The notes below the pieces were generated by a model, which was not told where the DNA came from, searched no databases, and saw only the letters and a list, made by a program, of their open reading frames with translations. From Bacillota bacterium (GTDB lineage Bacteria; Bacillota; Clostridia; Christensenellales; Aristaeellaceae), in NCBI GenBank assembly GCA_023392515.1, contig JAEVYX010000021.1, positions 1 to 27,691 on the forward strand: a stretch of 27,691 nucleotides of DNA. Direction: 5' to 3'. A program made the position numbers and the translations under genes. This document shows positions 21,320 through 27,691 of this stretch, one piece after another. How positions within the stretch are numbered: position 1 is the first letter of the stretch; each line of letters opens with the position of its first letter.

Positions 21320-22504
21320 TTACGGCATCTTTACAACTTGCTGGCGGTATCCCTCGCCCAGGGGGAGGCCTGCACCCATTGCCCATAAATCGTATGCCTT
21401 CATGTCCAAAAGAAAGGAGGAGTCCTTCTCCTGCCTCGCGGCTTTGGTGTATAAAATCCCCTTGGGCAATGAAGCAAGAAAGGGCCTGGTCTTTTCCCGA
21501 AATCCCAAAAGCCGGAAGGCAGAGGGATGGCAGGATGTGAGACACGCCAGGGTTAATTCCAGGACCACATGGGTTAGAAGCCGGTTTAGCCGGGTGTAGG
21601 TATAACGCTTTGTTTTCAACTTTGAAATCAGTTCTTTGCGGGTAATACAGGAAGGGGAAAAACGCATAATCCGGTGTTCCAAGCCTTCTCCGACACCGGG
21701 ATATGCCGTAAGTGACGCTTCCTGAAGAGAGGCGAGGGTGTGGCGCAAAAGAAGATCCAGGGAATGAGGTGCATGATAACGGCCTGCTTCCATGGCCTCA
21801 AGCGCAAGGGGGAGAACCTCTTGCGGGAACATTTCCCGTACATGCCCCCAATCTCCCCTAAGGAGCGCGGCCCGCGCTGCAGTGGCTGATGCAAAGCCCT
21901 CCTGCCAGCCCGAGTCATGGTAATCACCCTGGCGCAATACAGGAACCGGACGCATGGAGCTGCGAAGCTGCTCCATCGCTCTGAGATAGCAAATAGCCAG
22001 AACGTTATTGGGTGAGGCAACAAGCCCTGCATCTTCGCTGCTCAGGATGCTTGCCAAAGCCTCTCCTTGCGCCCTGGCGTGAGAACAACCGCGCTTGAGC
22101 CCGGCGCGGAGCAGATGGTTGAAATCCTCCGTAGGGCTTTCCAGAAGCCTTGCTGCCGCTTGCAAACCCGCAATGTTTTCGCTTTCGCAGCCAAAGGAGA
22201 GATAATCCGCTCCCAGCGCCTGCAATATGGAAACACCGCCCAGGGCAAAGGCTTCCGCCTCCCGTATGGCATAGGCGGCGGGTAATTCCACCACCACATC
22301 GGCTCCACCAAGCAGTGCCATTCTTGCCCGAAGGGCGGGAGAAAAAAGTGCGGCATCCCCGCGCTGTGTAAAGGGGCCGCTCATTACGCAGACAATGATT
22401 TGCGCGCCTGTCATGGCACGGGCCTGGGTTAACTGATAGGCGTGGCCCTTATGGAAGGGGTTATATTCGCAAATGACACCGCATACGGACTGTCTGTCCT
22501 GCAC
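21320..22504 (-). CDS. tmcAL: tRNA(Met) cytidine acetate ligase (TmcAL, YlbM)
   Basis: A 394-residue protein with a GTG start after AAGGGGG. The nucleotidyltransferase motif GVICEYNPFHKGHAYQL (about 9-25) includes the HxGH site, with CVMSGPFTQRGDAA next. The enzyme activates acetate with ATP and makes N4-acetylcytidine at the wobble position of elongator tRNA-Met. Its neighbours pta-ackA make and use acetyl-phosphate and acetate; the linkage is common in Clostridia, and acetate supply may explain it. It is divergent from pta. Confidence 0.92.
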   Translation of the reverse strand: MQDRQSVCGVICEYNPFHKGHAYQLTQARAMTGAQIIVCVMSGPFTQRGDAALFSPALRARMALLGGADVVVELPAAYAIREAEAFALGGVSILQALGADYLSFGCESENIAGLQAAARLLESPTEDFNHLLRAGLKRGCSHARAQGEALASILSSEDAGLVASPNNVLAICYLRAMEQLRSSMRPVPVLRQGDYHDSGWQEGFASATAARAALLRGDWGHVREMFPQEVLPLALEAMEAGRYHAPHSLDLLLRHTLASLQEASLTAYPGVGEGLEHRIMRFSPSCITRKELISKLKTKRYTYTRLNRLLTHVVLELTLACLTSCHPSAFRLLGFREKTRPFLASLPKGILYTKAARQEKDSSFLLDMKAYDLWAMGAGLPLGEGYRQQVVKMP

Positions 22505-22680
22505 CTTTACGCGCCCCCTTCCCTCTGTATTGCTGGACGGATTCTCTTTTTATCGATAATTCGCATTTTTATGGAATAACCCTTTTTTTTTACTCTTGTA
22601 TACTGTATAATAGATTGGTTGAAAAATAACGCGAATTTTTCGCGCGCATTTTTATGGCTGCAATAAGGAGGCTTCTATTC
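22505..22680. other. Divergent control region between tmcAL and pta
   Basis: A TATAAT at 22606-22611 with a T-rich poor -35 could serve pta. CGCGAA/TTCGCG arms (22630-22644) form a hairpin after it. The 13-base sequence CGCATTTTTATGG occurs at 22562-22574 and again at 22645-22657, on each side of the promoter. No tmcAL promoter is clear. Confidence 0.45.
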
Positions 22681-23673
22681 ATGTCCGCATTGGAGAAGAT
22701 CAAGGCAAAGGCCAAACAAAAGGGAAAGCACATTGTGCTGGCCGAAGGTACCGAACCCCGTACCGTACAAGCGTCTGCCCGCATCGTGCGTGAAGGCATT
22801 GCCAAGGTGACTCTGGTAGGCAGTGTGGAGGAAATTCAGAAGGTGGCTGCCCAGACTGGCACCGATTTGACGGGCGTTTCCATTGTGGACCCTTCTTGCA
22901 GTGAGAAAACTGCCGGATATGCCCAATTGCTTTACGACTTGCGCAAAAGCAAAGGGATGACCCCGGAAGAGGCGCATAAACTAGTCTCCACGAATACGCT
23001 GTACTTCGGGGCTGTGATGGTAAAAAGCGGCGATGCCGATGGCATGGTGGCCGGAGCCATCAACTCCACAGGCAATGTGCTGCGGCCGGCGCTTCAAATA
23101 ATCAAGACGGCTCCCGGTATCTCCGTGGTATCCTCCTGCTTTATTATGGAAGTTCCCGATAAAAAATATGGGGACGATGGTGTAATGGTGTTTGCTGATT
23201 GCGCCGTAATCCCCAATCCCACCGCCGATGAGCTTGCTGCGATTGCCATCGCCAGCGCGCGTACGGGCAAGGAATTGGTGGACCTCGATCCCAAGGTAGC
23301 CATGCTCTCCTTCTCCACCAAGGGCAGCGCCAAGCATGACCTGGTTACTAAGGTGCAGGAAGCTACGCAAAAAGCTCATGAGCTTGACCCGGATCTGCCC
23401 TTGGATGGTGAGTTGCAGGCGGATGCGGCGCTGGTGGAATCGGTTGGCCAGCTCAAGAGCCCCGACAGTGCTGTTGCCGGAAAAGCCAATGTTTTGGTTT
23501 TCCCCGATTTGCAGGCCGGCAACATCGGCTACAAGCTGGTGCAGCGCCTGGCAGGTGCTGTGGCTGTGGGCCCCATCGTTCAAGGCTTGGCAAAGCCTGT
23601 GAACGACTTGAGCCGCGGCTGTTCGGTGGATGACATCGTCAGCGTCGTAGCCATTACCGCCGTCAAGGCGTAG
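22681..23673 (+). CDS. pta: Phosphate acetyltransferase
   Basis: A 330-residue short-form Pta. Conserved parts are VLAEGTEPRTVQAS, DADGMVAGAINSTGNVLRPAL (about 118-138), and SPDSAVAGKANVLVFPDLQAGN near the C-terminus. It converts acetyl-CoA and phosphate to acetyl-phosphate. The start ATG at 22681 follows AAGGAGG; an in-frame ATG at 22654 lacks a site and falls in the leader. With ackA 29 bases later it makes ATP and acetate. Confidence 0.96.
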   Translation: MSALEKIKAKAKQKGKHIVLAEGTEPRTVQASARIVREGIAKVTLVGSVEEIQKVAAQTGTDLTGVSIVDPSCSEKTAGYAQLLYDLRKSKGMTPEEAHKLVSTNTLYFGAVMVKSGDADGMVAGAINSTGNVLRPALQIIKTAPGISVVSSCFIMEVPDKKYGDDGVMVFADCAVIPNPTADELAAIAIASARTGKELVDLDPKVAMLSFSTKGSAKHDLVTKVQEATQKAHELDPDLPLDGELQADAALVESVGQLKSPDSAVAGKANVLVFPDLQAGNIGYKLVQRLAGAVAVGPIVQGLAKPVNDLSRGCSVDDIVSVVAITAVKA

Positions 23674-23702
23674 GAATAAACCAGTAAGGGAGAACAAGCA
23701 CC

Positions 23703-24893
23703 ATGAAAATTCTGATCCTGAACGCCGGTTCCTCTTCCCTCAAATATCAATTGATCGACATGCAGGATGAGTCTATCCTGGCCAAAGGCCTGGTAGAACG
23801 CATAGGCATTGCGGGCAGCAAAATATCTCAAAAGGCCGGGAATAAAGTTTATGAAGTCCAGGCACCCATGAAAGACCATGTGGAGGGCATTCAGTATATG
23901 CTGGCTGCCCTTACCGATGCCGATAAGGGTGTCGTGAAGAGCATGGATGAAATCGGCGCAGTCGGCCACAGGGTTTTGCATGGCGGCGAGAAATTCAGCG
24001 CATCCGTTGTCATAAACGACGCCGTTATTGCCGCTATAGAAGAAAATATCCCGTTAGGGCCTTTGCACAATCCCGCCAATTTGATGGGTATCCGCGCCTG
24101 CCAGAAAATTATGCCCAACACACCCAATGTAGCGGTTTTTGATACGGCCTTCCATCAAACGATGCCCAAAAAAGCGTATTTGTACGGCGTGCCCAAGGAA
24201 TACTATACCCGTTTGAAGGTGCGCCGCTATGGCTTTCATGGCACATCCCACCGCTATGTGAGCAAGCGTGCTGCCGAATTCCTGGGCCTGCCTGTGCAAG
24301 GCCTTCGGGTCATCACCTGCCATTTGGGCAATGGTTCCTCCCTGGCCGCTGTAAAGGATGGCAAGTGCATTGATACCAGTATGGGCATCACACCTTTGGA
24401 AGGTGTCGTGATGGGCACCCGTTCGGGCAACCTTGACCCTGCTGTGGTGCAGTTTATTGCCAACAACGATCACAAGACCGTGGATGAAGTCCTGGAAATC
24501 CTCAACAAAAAATCTGGCCTTGTGGGTTTGTCTGGTATTTCCAGCGACATGCGGGATATCGACGCCGCGGCCGAACAGGGCAACCAGGATGCGATCACTG
24601 CCCGTGAGATGCTGGTATACGGCATCCGCAAGTACATTGGCGCGTATGCTGCAGCCATGAACGGTGTGGATGTGATTGTCTTTACCGCCGGCATTGGAGA
24701 AAACAACATGGAGCTTCGCCGCCGGGTGATGGAAGGCTTTGAATTCCTGGGCGCCAAGCTGGACCTGGAGAAGAACAAAACCCGGGATGAGGCGATTATT
24801 TCCACCGATGACAGCAAGGTGAAGGTAGTTGTCATCCCCACCAATGAGGAGATCGTAATTGCCCGGGATACTTTGGAATTGGTAACGGCATGA
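23703..24893 (+). CDS. ackA: Acetate kinase
   Basis: A 396-residue protein of normal length. Motifs in order: ILNAGSSSLKYQL (4-16), GHRVLHGGEKFS, DTAFHQTMP (about 148), RYGFHGTSHRYVS with the catalytic-region His, MGTRSGNLDP with the conserved Arg, and FTAGIGENN. The enzyme transfers phosphate from acetyl-phosphate to ADP, giving ATP and acetate. It forms an operon with pta. No clear terminator follows, but a separate promoter precedes yceD. Confidence 0.97.
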   Translation: MKILILNAGSSSLKYQLIDMQDESILAKGLVERIGIAGSKISQKAGNKVYEVQAPMKDHVEGIQYMLAALTDADKGVVKSMDEIGAVGHRVLHGGEKFSASVVINDAVIAAIEENIPLGPLHNPANLMGIRACQKIMPNTPNVAVFDTAFHQTMPKKAYLYGVPKEYYTRLKVRRYGFHGTSHRYVSKRAAEFLGLPVQGLRVITCHLGNGSSLAAVKDGKCIDTSMGITPLEGVVMGTRSGNLDPAVVQFIANNDHKTVDEVLEILNKKSGLVGLSGISSDMRDIDAAAEQGNQDAITAREMLVYGIRKYIGAYAAAMNGVDVIVFTAGIGENNMELRRRVMEGFEFLGAKLDLEKNKTRDEAIISTDDSKVKVVVIPTNEEIVIARDTLELVTA

Positions 24894-24959
24894 CCGCTGC
24901 CGGTTTTTTGAAAAAACCTATGAATTCCTGGGCTTGGCCGAGTTATCCGGAAAAAAAGA

Positions 24960-24988
24960 TTGACAAAAGGCTTGCTGCATTCTATAAT
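24960..24988 (+). promoter_or_regulatory. Promoter of yceD-rpmF
   Basis: A perfect TTGACA (24960-24965), 17 bases, perfect TATAAT (24983-24988). It is the closest match to consensus in the window and lies 28 bases before yceD. Confidence 0.92.
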
Positions 24989-25016
24989 AGCAGTCGGTCA
25001 CATTTGAGGTGAAGCC

Positions 25017-25526
25017 ATGCTTTTGGATATTTCCCGGGCATTACGTGCCCCAGGCACTGAGTTTCCTTTTCTGGTAGGAGAAGAAATCCCGCCACAGGAT
25101 ATCCTGGGTGAGACAGTCTCTTTTGACAAGGTGGTACTCAGCGGCTTTTTCAGCTCGGGGGGAGAGAGCATCCTGATCCATGGGCAATTGACAACCGTTG
25201 CCCATGCACGCTGCGCCAATTGCTTGGAGGCGGCGGCTATCAAGGTGGAATCCCCGTTCCGGGAGATTTTTGTAAAAGATGGCGACCCGGAAGATCCGGA
25301 CAAATTTGCCTTTGAAGGCGAAGCGTTGGATCTTTCCCAATTGGCCTTGTCATTGACGGTACTTGCGCTGCCGATGCGCTTTTTGTGCCGGGAGGATTGT
25401 AAAGGCCTATGCCCTGTATGTGGCGGTAATTTAAACGAGAATCTATGCACGTGCCAGAAGGAATTGCCCCCAAAGCATCCTTTTGAGGCATTGCAGCAAT
25501 TGCTTTCAAAGGATGAGGAGGTGTAG
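25017..25526 (+). CDS. yceD: YceD/DUF177 family protein, linked to 23S rRNA maturation
   Basis: A 169-residue protein. The middle has HARCANCLEAA and the C-terminal zinc-like cluster CREDCKGLCPVCGGNLNE and CTCQ, in the usual DUF177 arrangement. Family members are linked to 23S rRNA or large-subunit maturation in bacteria and plants. It precedes rpmF by two bases, the typical pairing, and the rpmF ribosome-binding site GAGGAGGTG lies inside its last codons. Confidence 0.92.
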   Translation: MLLDISRALRAPGTEFPFLVGEEIPPQDILGETVSFDKVVLSGFFSSGGESILIHGQLTTVAHARCANCLEAAAIKVESPFREIFVKDGDPEDPDKFAFEGEALDLSQLALSLTVLALPMRFLCREDCKGLCPVCGGNLNENLCTCQKELPPKHPFEALQQLLSKDEEV

Positions 25527-25528
25527 TC

Positions 25529-25723
25529 ATGGCTCTTCCCAAAGGTAAAATTTCCAAGGCACGCAAGCACAGCCGCCGGGCTAACTGGAAGCTGAGCCTG
25601 CCGGGTATTGTAGAATGCCCCCAGTGCCACAAAATGAAGATGTCCCACCGGGTTTGCAAACATTGCGGCTTCTATGACGGCAAACAGGTCATCGTCATCG
25701 AAACGGAAAAGAAAAAGGCCTAA
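25529..25723 (+). CDS. rpmF: 50S ribosomal protein L32
   Basis: A 64-residue protein starting MALPKGKISKARKHSRRANW. A zinc ribbon has CPQC (about 30-33) and CKHC (43-46), the zinc-binding form. L32 lies at the large subunit near the exit tunnel. The yceD-rpmF pair is usually followed by plsX in other Firmicutes; here a T-box and valS follow instead. A GTGCGGG/CCCGCAC hairpin (25728-25746) comes just after the stop, with no clear T-run. Confidence 0.96.
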   Translation: MALPKGKISKARKHSRRANWKLSLPGIVECPQCHKMKMSHRVCKHCGFYDGKQVIVIETEKKKA

Positions 25724-25727
25724 TATT

Positions 25728-25746
25728 GTGCGGGGTTTTCCCGCAC
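25728..25746 (+). terminator. Hairpin after rpmF, doubtful terminator
   Basis: GTGCGGG pairs with CCCGCAC over GTTTT, five bases after the stop. The following bases (GCATCATGC) are not a T-run, so read-through into the T-box leader is plausible. I see no convincing separate promoter for the T-box. Confidence 0.4.
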
Positions 25747-25759
25747 GCATCATGCATAG

Positions 25760-25997
25760 CCCGTAGAAAAAGAGGAGTACGCAAAAGCGCCTGTCAGAGA
25801 GCGGGGTTCACCGGCTGCAAGATCCTGCAAGCGTTGCTTTTGGGGAAGGTCGCTTTGGAGGGCGGTGGGGAAAGCGGTATATACTGCTACCCTGCCCGGT
25901 TGCACCCGTGATCGTGTAAAGAGGCGGCAATATGCCGCAAAGCAAGGTGGTACCACGGAGCTGCTCCGTCCTTCGGGACGCGGGCAGCTGTTTTTTT
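25760..25997 (+). ncRNA. T-box leader, probably sensing tRNA-Val
   Basis: Stem I has AGTA (25776-25779), then CAAAAGC (25782-25788) pairing with GCTTTTG (25836-25842), the AGAGA bulge (about 25796-25800) and an apical GGCTGCAA-like loop. A GTC specifier candidate is at 25849-25851 after GGGGAAG. The T-box core AGGTGGTACCACGG is at 25945-25958; its TGGT (25948-25951) can pair with an ACCA 3' end, as expected for tRNA-Val. A terminator competes with the antiterminator. Uncharged tRNA-Val would permit read-through to the small membrane protein and valS. Confidence 0.88.
25959..25997 (+). terminator. T-box terminator
   Basis: AGCTGCTC and CGTCC pair with GGACG and GGGCAGCT with one bulged C, around a TTCG tetraloop (25972-25975), followed by seven T (25991-25997). 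Its left arm overlaps the T-box antiterminator region. Confidence 0.92.
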
Positions 25998-26011
25998 ATT
26001 TGGGAGGCAGC

Positions 26012-26215
26012 ATGGATATCGAAAAAATCATGTCCCGGCTGGATGCTGGCGGTCTTATCCTGCTGGCTTTGGGAGCCGGCCTGGGCTTCTTTGCAAAAGT
26101 GCTGGCCGGAAAGATATCCCCAAAGCAAGCGGATAAGCTGGAAAAAGTGTTGCGTTTTGCAGGCTTGGGCCTTGCCATATTAGGTGCATTGATTTTGCTG
26201 GATGTGTTTGGCTGA
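26012..26215 (+). CDS. Small two-helix membrane protein behind the T-box
   Basis: A 67-residue protein with an ATG at 26012 after GGGAGG. A longer reading frame through the T-box is rejected. It has membrane helices at about 13-32 and 47-66, joined by a basic loop (KISPKQADKLEKVLRF). I recognise no family. It begins 15 bases after the T-box terminator and ends 13 bases before valS, so it is the first gene released by valine-tRNA sensing. Its role is unknown. Confidence 0.75.
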   Translation: MDIEKIMSRLDAGGLILLALGAGLGFFAKVLAGKISPKQADKLEKVLRFAGLGLAILGALILLDVFG

Positions 26216-26228
26216 AGGAGGAAAGCGT

Positions 26229-27691
26229 ATGGAAATGGAAAAAGTGTTTAACCCTCAGCAGATAGAGAAGGAATTATACGAAAAATGGGAGCAGTCAGGG
26301 GCGTTTCGCGCTCACCGGGTGCCGGGCAAAAAGCCTTTCACCATCGTGATGCCGCCCCCCAATATTACGGGGCAGCTTCATATGGGCCATGCCATGGATT
26401 GCCTGATGCAGGATGCGCCCATTCGCTACCATCGCATGAAGGGCGATCCTACCCTTTGGCTGCCGGGAACCGACCATGCCTCCATCGCCACGGAAGTGAA
26501 AATCGTGGAGCAGATGGCCAAGGAGGGCATCAAAAAGGAAGATATTGGCCGGGACGCGTTTCTTGAACGGGCCTGGAAATGGAAAGAAGAGTACGGCGGG
26601 CGCATTACAAAGCAGCAGCGCCGCCTGGGCGCAAGCTGTGACTGGAGCCGGGAACGCTTCACCATGGATGAGGGCTGTTCCAAGGCCGTGCGGGAAGTGT
26701 TTGTGCGCCTTTATGAGAAGGGGCTTATCTACCGGGGCGACCGCATCATCAACTGGTGCCCGGTATGCAAAACAGCTTTGTCCGATGCGGAAGTGGAATA
26801 TGAGGAACAGGCGTCTCATTTATGGCACATCCGTTATCCCGGCACTGACGGTTCCCAGGGCGTGGTGGTGGCCACCACAAGGCCGGAAACTATGCTGGGC
26901 GATACGGGTGTAGCTGTAAACCCGGAGGATGAGCGCTATACCCATCTGGTAGGGAAAAGCGTGATGCTGCCCCTGGCTAACAGAGCCATCCCCGTGGTGG
27001 CGGACGATTATGTGGATAAGGAATTCGGAACCGGCGCGGTGAAGATGACCCCCGCCCACGATCCCAACGACTTTGAGGTGGCCCAGCGGCATAGCCTGGA
27101 AGTGCTGCGGGTGACCAATGACGACGGCACCATGAATGAGCATGCCGGAAAGTATCAGGGCCTTACCCAAATGGAATGCCGCCGCAAGGTGGTGGAGGAA
27201 CTGACGGCGCTGGGCCTGCTTGTCAAGATCGAAGACTATACCCATAATGTAGGCACCTGCTACCGCTGCCACAAAACCGTGGAGCCGTTGGTGAGCCGCC
27301 AATGGTTTGTAAAGATGAAGCCCTTGGCTGAGCCGGCTTTGGAAGCGGTGCGGTCTGGAAAGACGAATTTTGTGCCGGAGCGGTTTTCAAAGACGTATTA
27401 CAATTGGATGGAGAATATTCGGGATTGGTGCATCAGCCGCCAGTTGTGGTGGGGACATCGGATTCCTGCCTGGTATTGCGCCGATTGCGGAGAAATGATT
27501 GTGTCCAAGGAAGCGCCTGCTGCTTGCACAAAGTGCGGAAGCACCCATCTTCATCAGGATGAGGACGTGCTGGATACCTGGTTCTCCTCCGCACTGTGGC
27601 CTTTTTCAACGCTGGGGTGGCCTGAGGACACAGAGGACTTGAAATATTTCTATCCCACAGATGTACTGGTGACAGGCTATGATATCATCTT
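26229..27691 (+). CDS. valS: Valyl-tRNA synthetase, N-terminal part (cut by window end)
   Basis: The first 487 residues of ValRS. The class I signature HMGH is at 51-54 within MPPPNITGQLHMGHAMD. WLPGTDHASIATE, the zinc-like CPVC near 178-181 in NWCPVCKTALSDAEVE, the editing-domain block TTRPETMLGDTGVAV, and NIRDWCISRQLWWGHRIPAWYC are all present. The KMSKS loop lies beyond the window. The enzyme charges tRNA-Val and edits misactivated Thr. A GGAGG site precedes the ATG. Control is by the T-box upstream. Confidence 0.97.
   Translation, partial: MEMEKVFNPQQIEKELYEKWEQSGAFRAHRVPGKKPFTIVMPPPNITGQLHMGHAMDCLMQDAPIRYHRMKGDPTLWLPGTDHASIATEVKIVEQMAKEGIKKEDIGRDAFLERAWKWKEEYGGRITKQQRRLGASCDWSRERFTMDEGCSKAVREVFVRLYEKGLIYRGDRIINWCPVCKTALSDAEVEYEEQASHLWHIRYPGTDGSQGVVVATTRPETMLGDTGVAVNPEDERYTHLVGKSVMLPLANRAIPVVADDYVDKEFGTGAVKMTPAHDPNDFEVAQRHSLEVLRVTNDDGTMNEHAGKYQGLTQMECRRKVVEELTALGLLVKIEDYTHNVGTCYRCHKTVEPLVSRQWFVKMKPLAEPALEAVRSGKTNFVPERFSKTYYNWMENIRDWCISRQLWWGHRIPAWYCADCGEMIVSKEAPAACTKCGSTHLHQDEDVLDTWFSSALWPFSTLGWPEDTEDLKYFYPTDVLVTGYDII

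Noticed and set aside
22654..22680. Upstream ATG for pta
   Set aside because: No ribosome-binding site; AAGGAGG precedes the ATG at 22681, and the extension is not family-like.
22981..23697. Minus-strand frame of 238 codons opposite pta
   Set aside because: A shadow of pta with no recognisable domain or start signal.
1..27691. CRISPR array, insertion sequence, prophage, tRNA or rRNA gene
   Set aside because: None seen: no regularly spaced repeats, transposase or integrase motifs, and no cloverleaf or rRNA sequence recognised.

Overview
The window looks like a core-genome segment of an endospore-forming member of the Bacillota, most likely a Clostridia-type anaerobe. The reasons are two tandem alpha/beta-type small acid-soluble spore proteins, a GerM-type protein, a Firmicutes-style T-box before valS, a Bacillus-like L10 leader before rplJ, a YidC without a long periplasmic domain, and a Pta-AckA acetate pathway. 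Base composition is roughly balanced. No insertion sequence, prophage, CRISPR array, tRNA or rRNA gene was seen.

Layout. (1) 1-2680: the end of tuf, then rpmG-secE-nusG-rplK-rplA on the + strand, closed by a strong terminator. (2) 2700-3681: a DtxR/MntR-type regulator and a small membrane-anchored protein. (3) 3722-7335, minus strand: rplJ-rplL with its own promoter, L10 leader and terminator, then degV, a membrane protein and recO. rplJL is therefore detached from rplKA and inverted. (4) 7486-8131: two SASP genes. (5) 8150-11177: pyrE, then convergent GNAT and rqcH genes. (6) 11212-14287: gerM, an rph-rdgB fusion and a YfcE-type phosphoesterase, a cluster that matches the Bacillus gerM-rph-ysnA-ysnB order. 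(7) 14300-16300: a SAM methyltransferase behind an elaborate structured attenuator, and a second GNAT gene. (8) 16413-19404: rpmH-rnpA-yidD-yidC-jag, without dnaA or an evident origin beside it. (9) 19444-21287: two uncharacterised overlapping genes facing a BadF/NAGK-type kinase. (10) 21320-25723: tmcAL, divergent from pta-ackA, then yceD-rpmF. (11) 25760-27691: a T-box leader, a 67-residue two-helix membrane protein, and valS cut by the window end.

The genes are mostly translation, RNA processing, ribosome rescue and energy functions. The most interesting content is regulatory RNA. Two near-identical hairpins that look like L1 targets sit just before the rplK and rplA ribosome-binding sites. 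The methyltransferase leader has three mutually exclusive pairing segments around a folded domain that I cannot assign to a known riboswitch class. A long stem with a U-tract precedes the rph-rdgB fusion. The T-box transcript reaches a small membrane-protein gene before valS.
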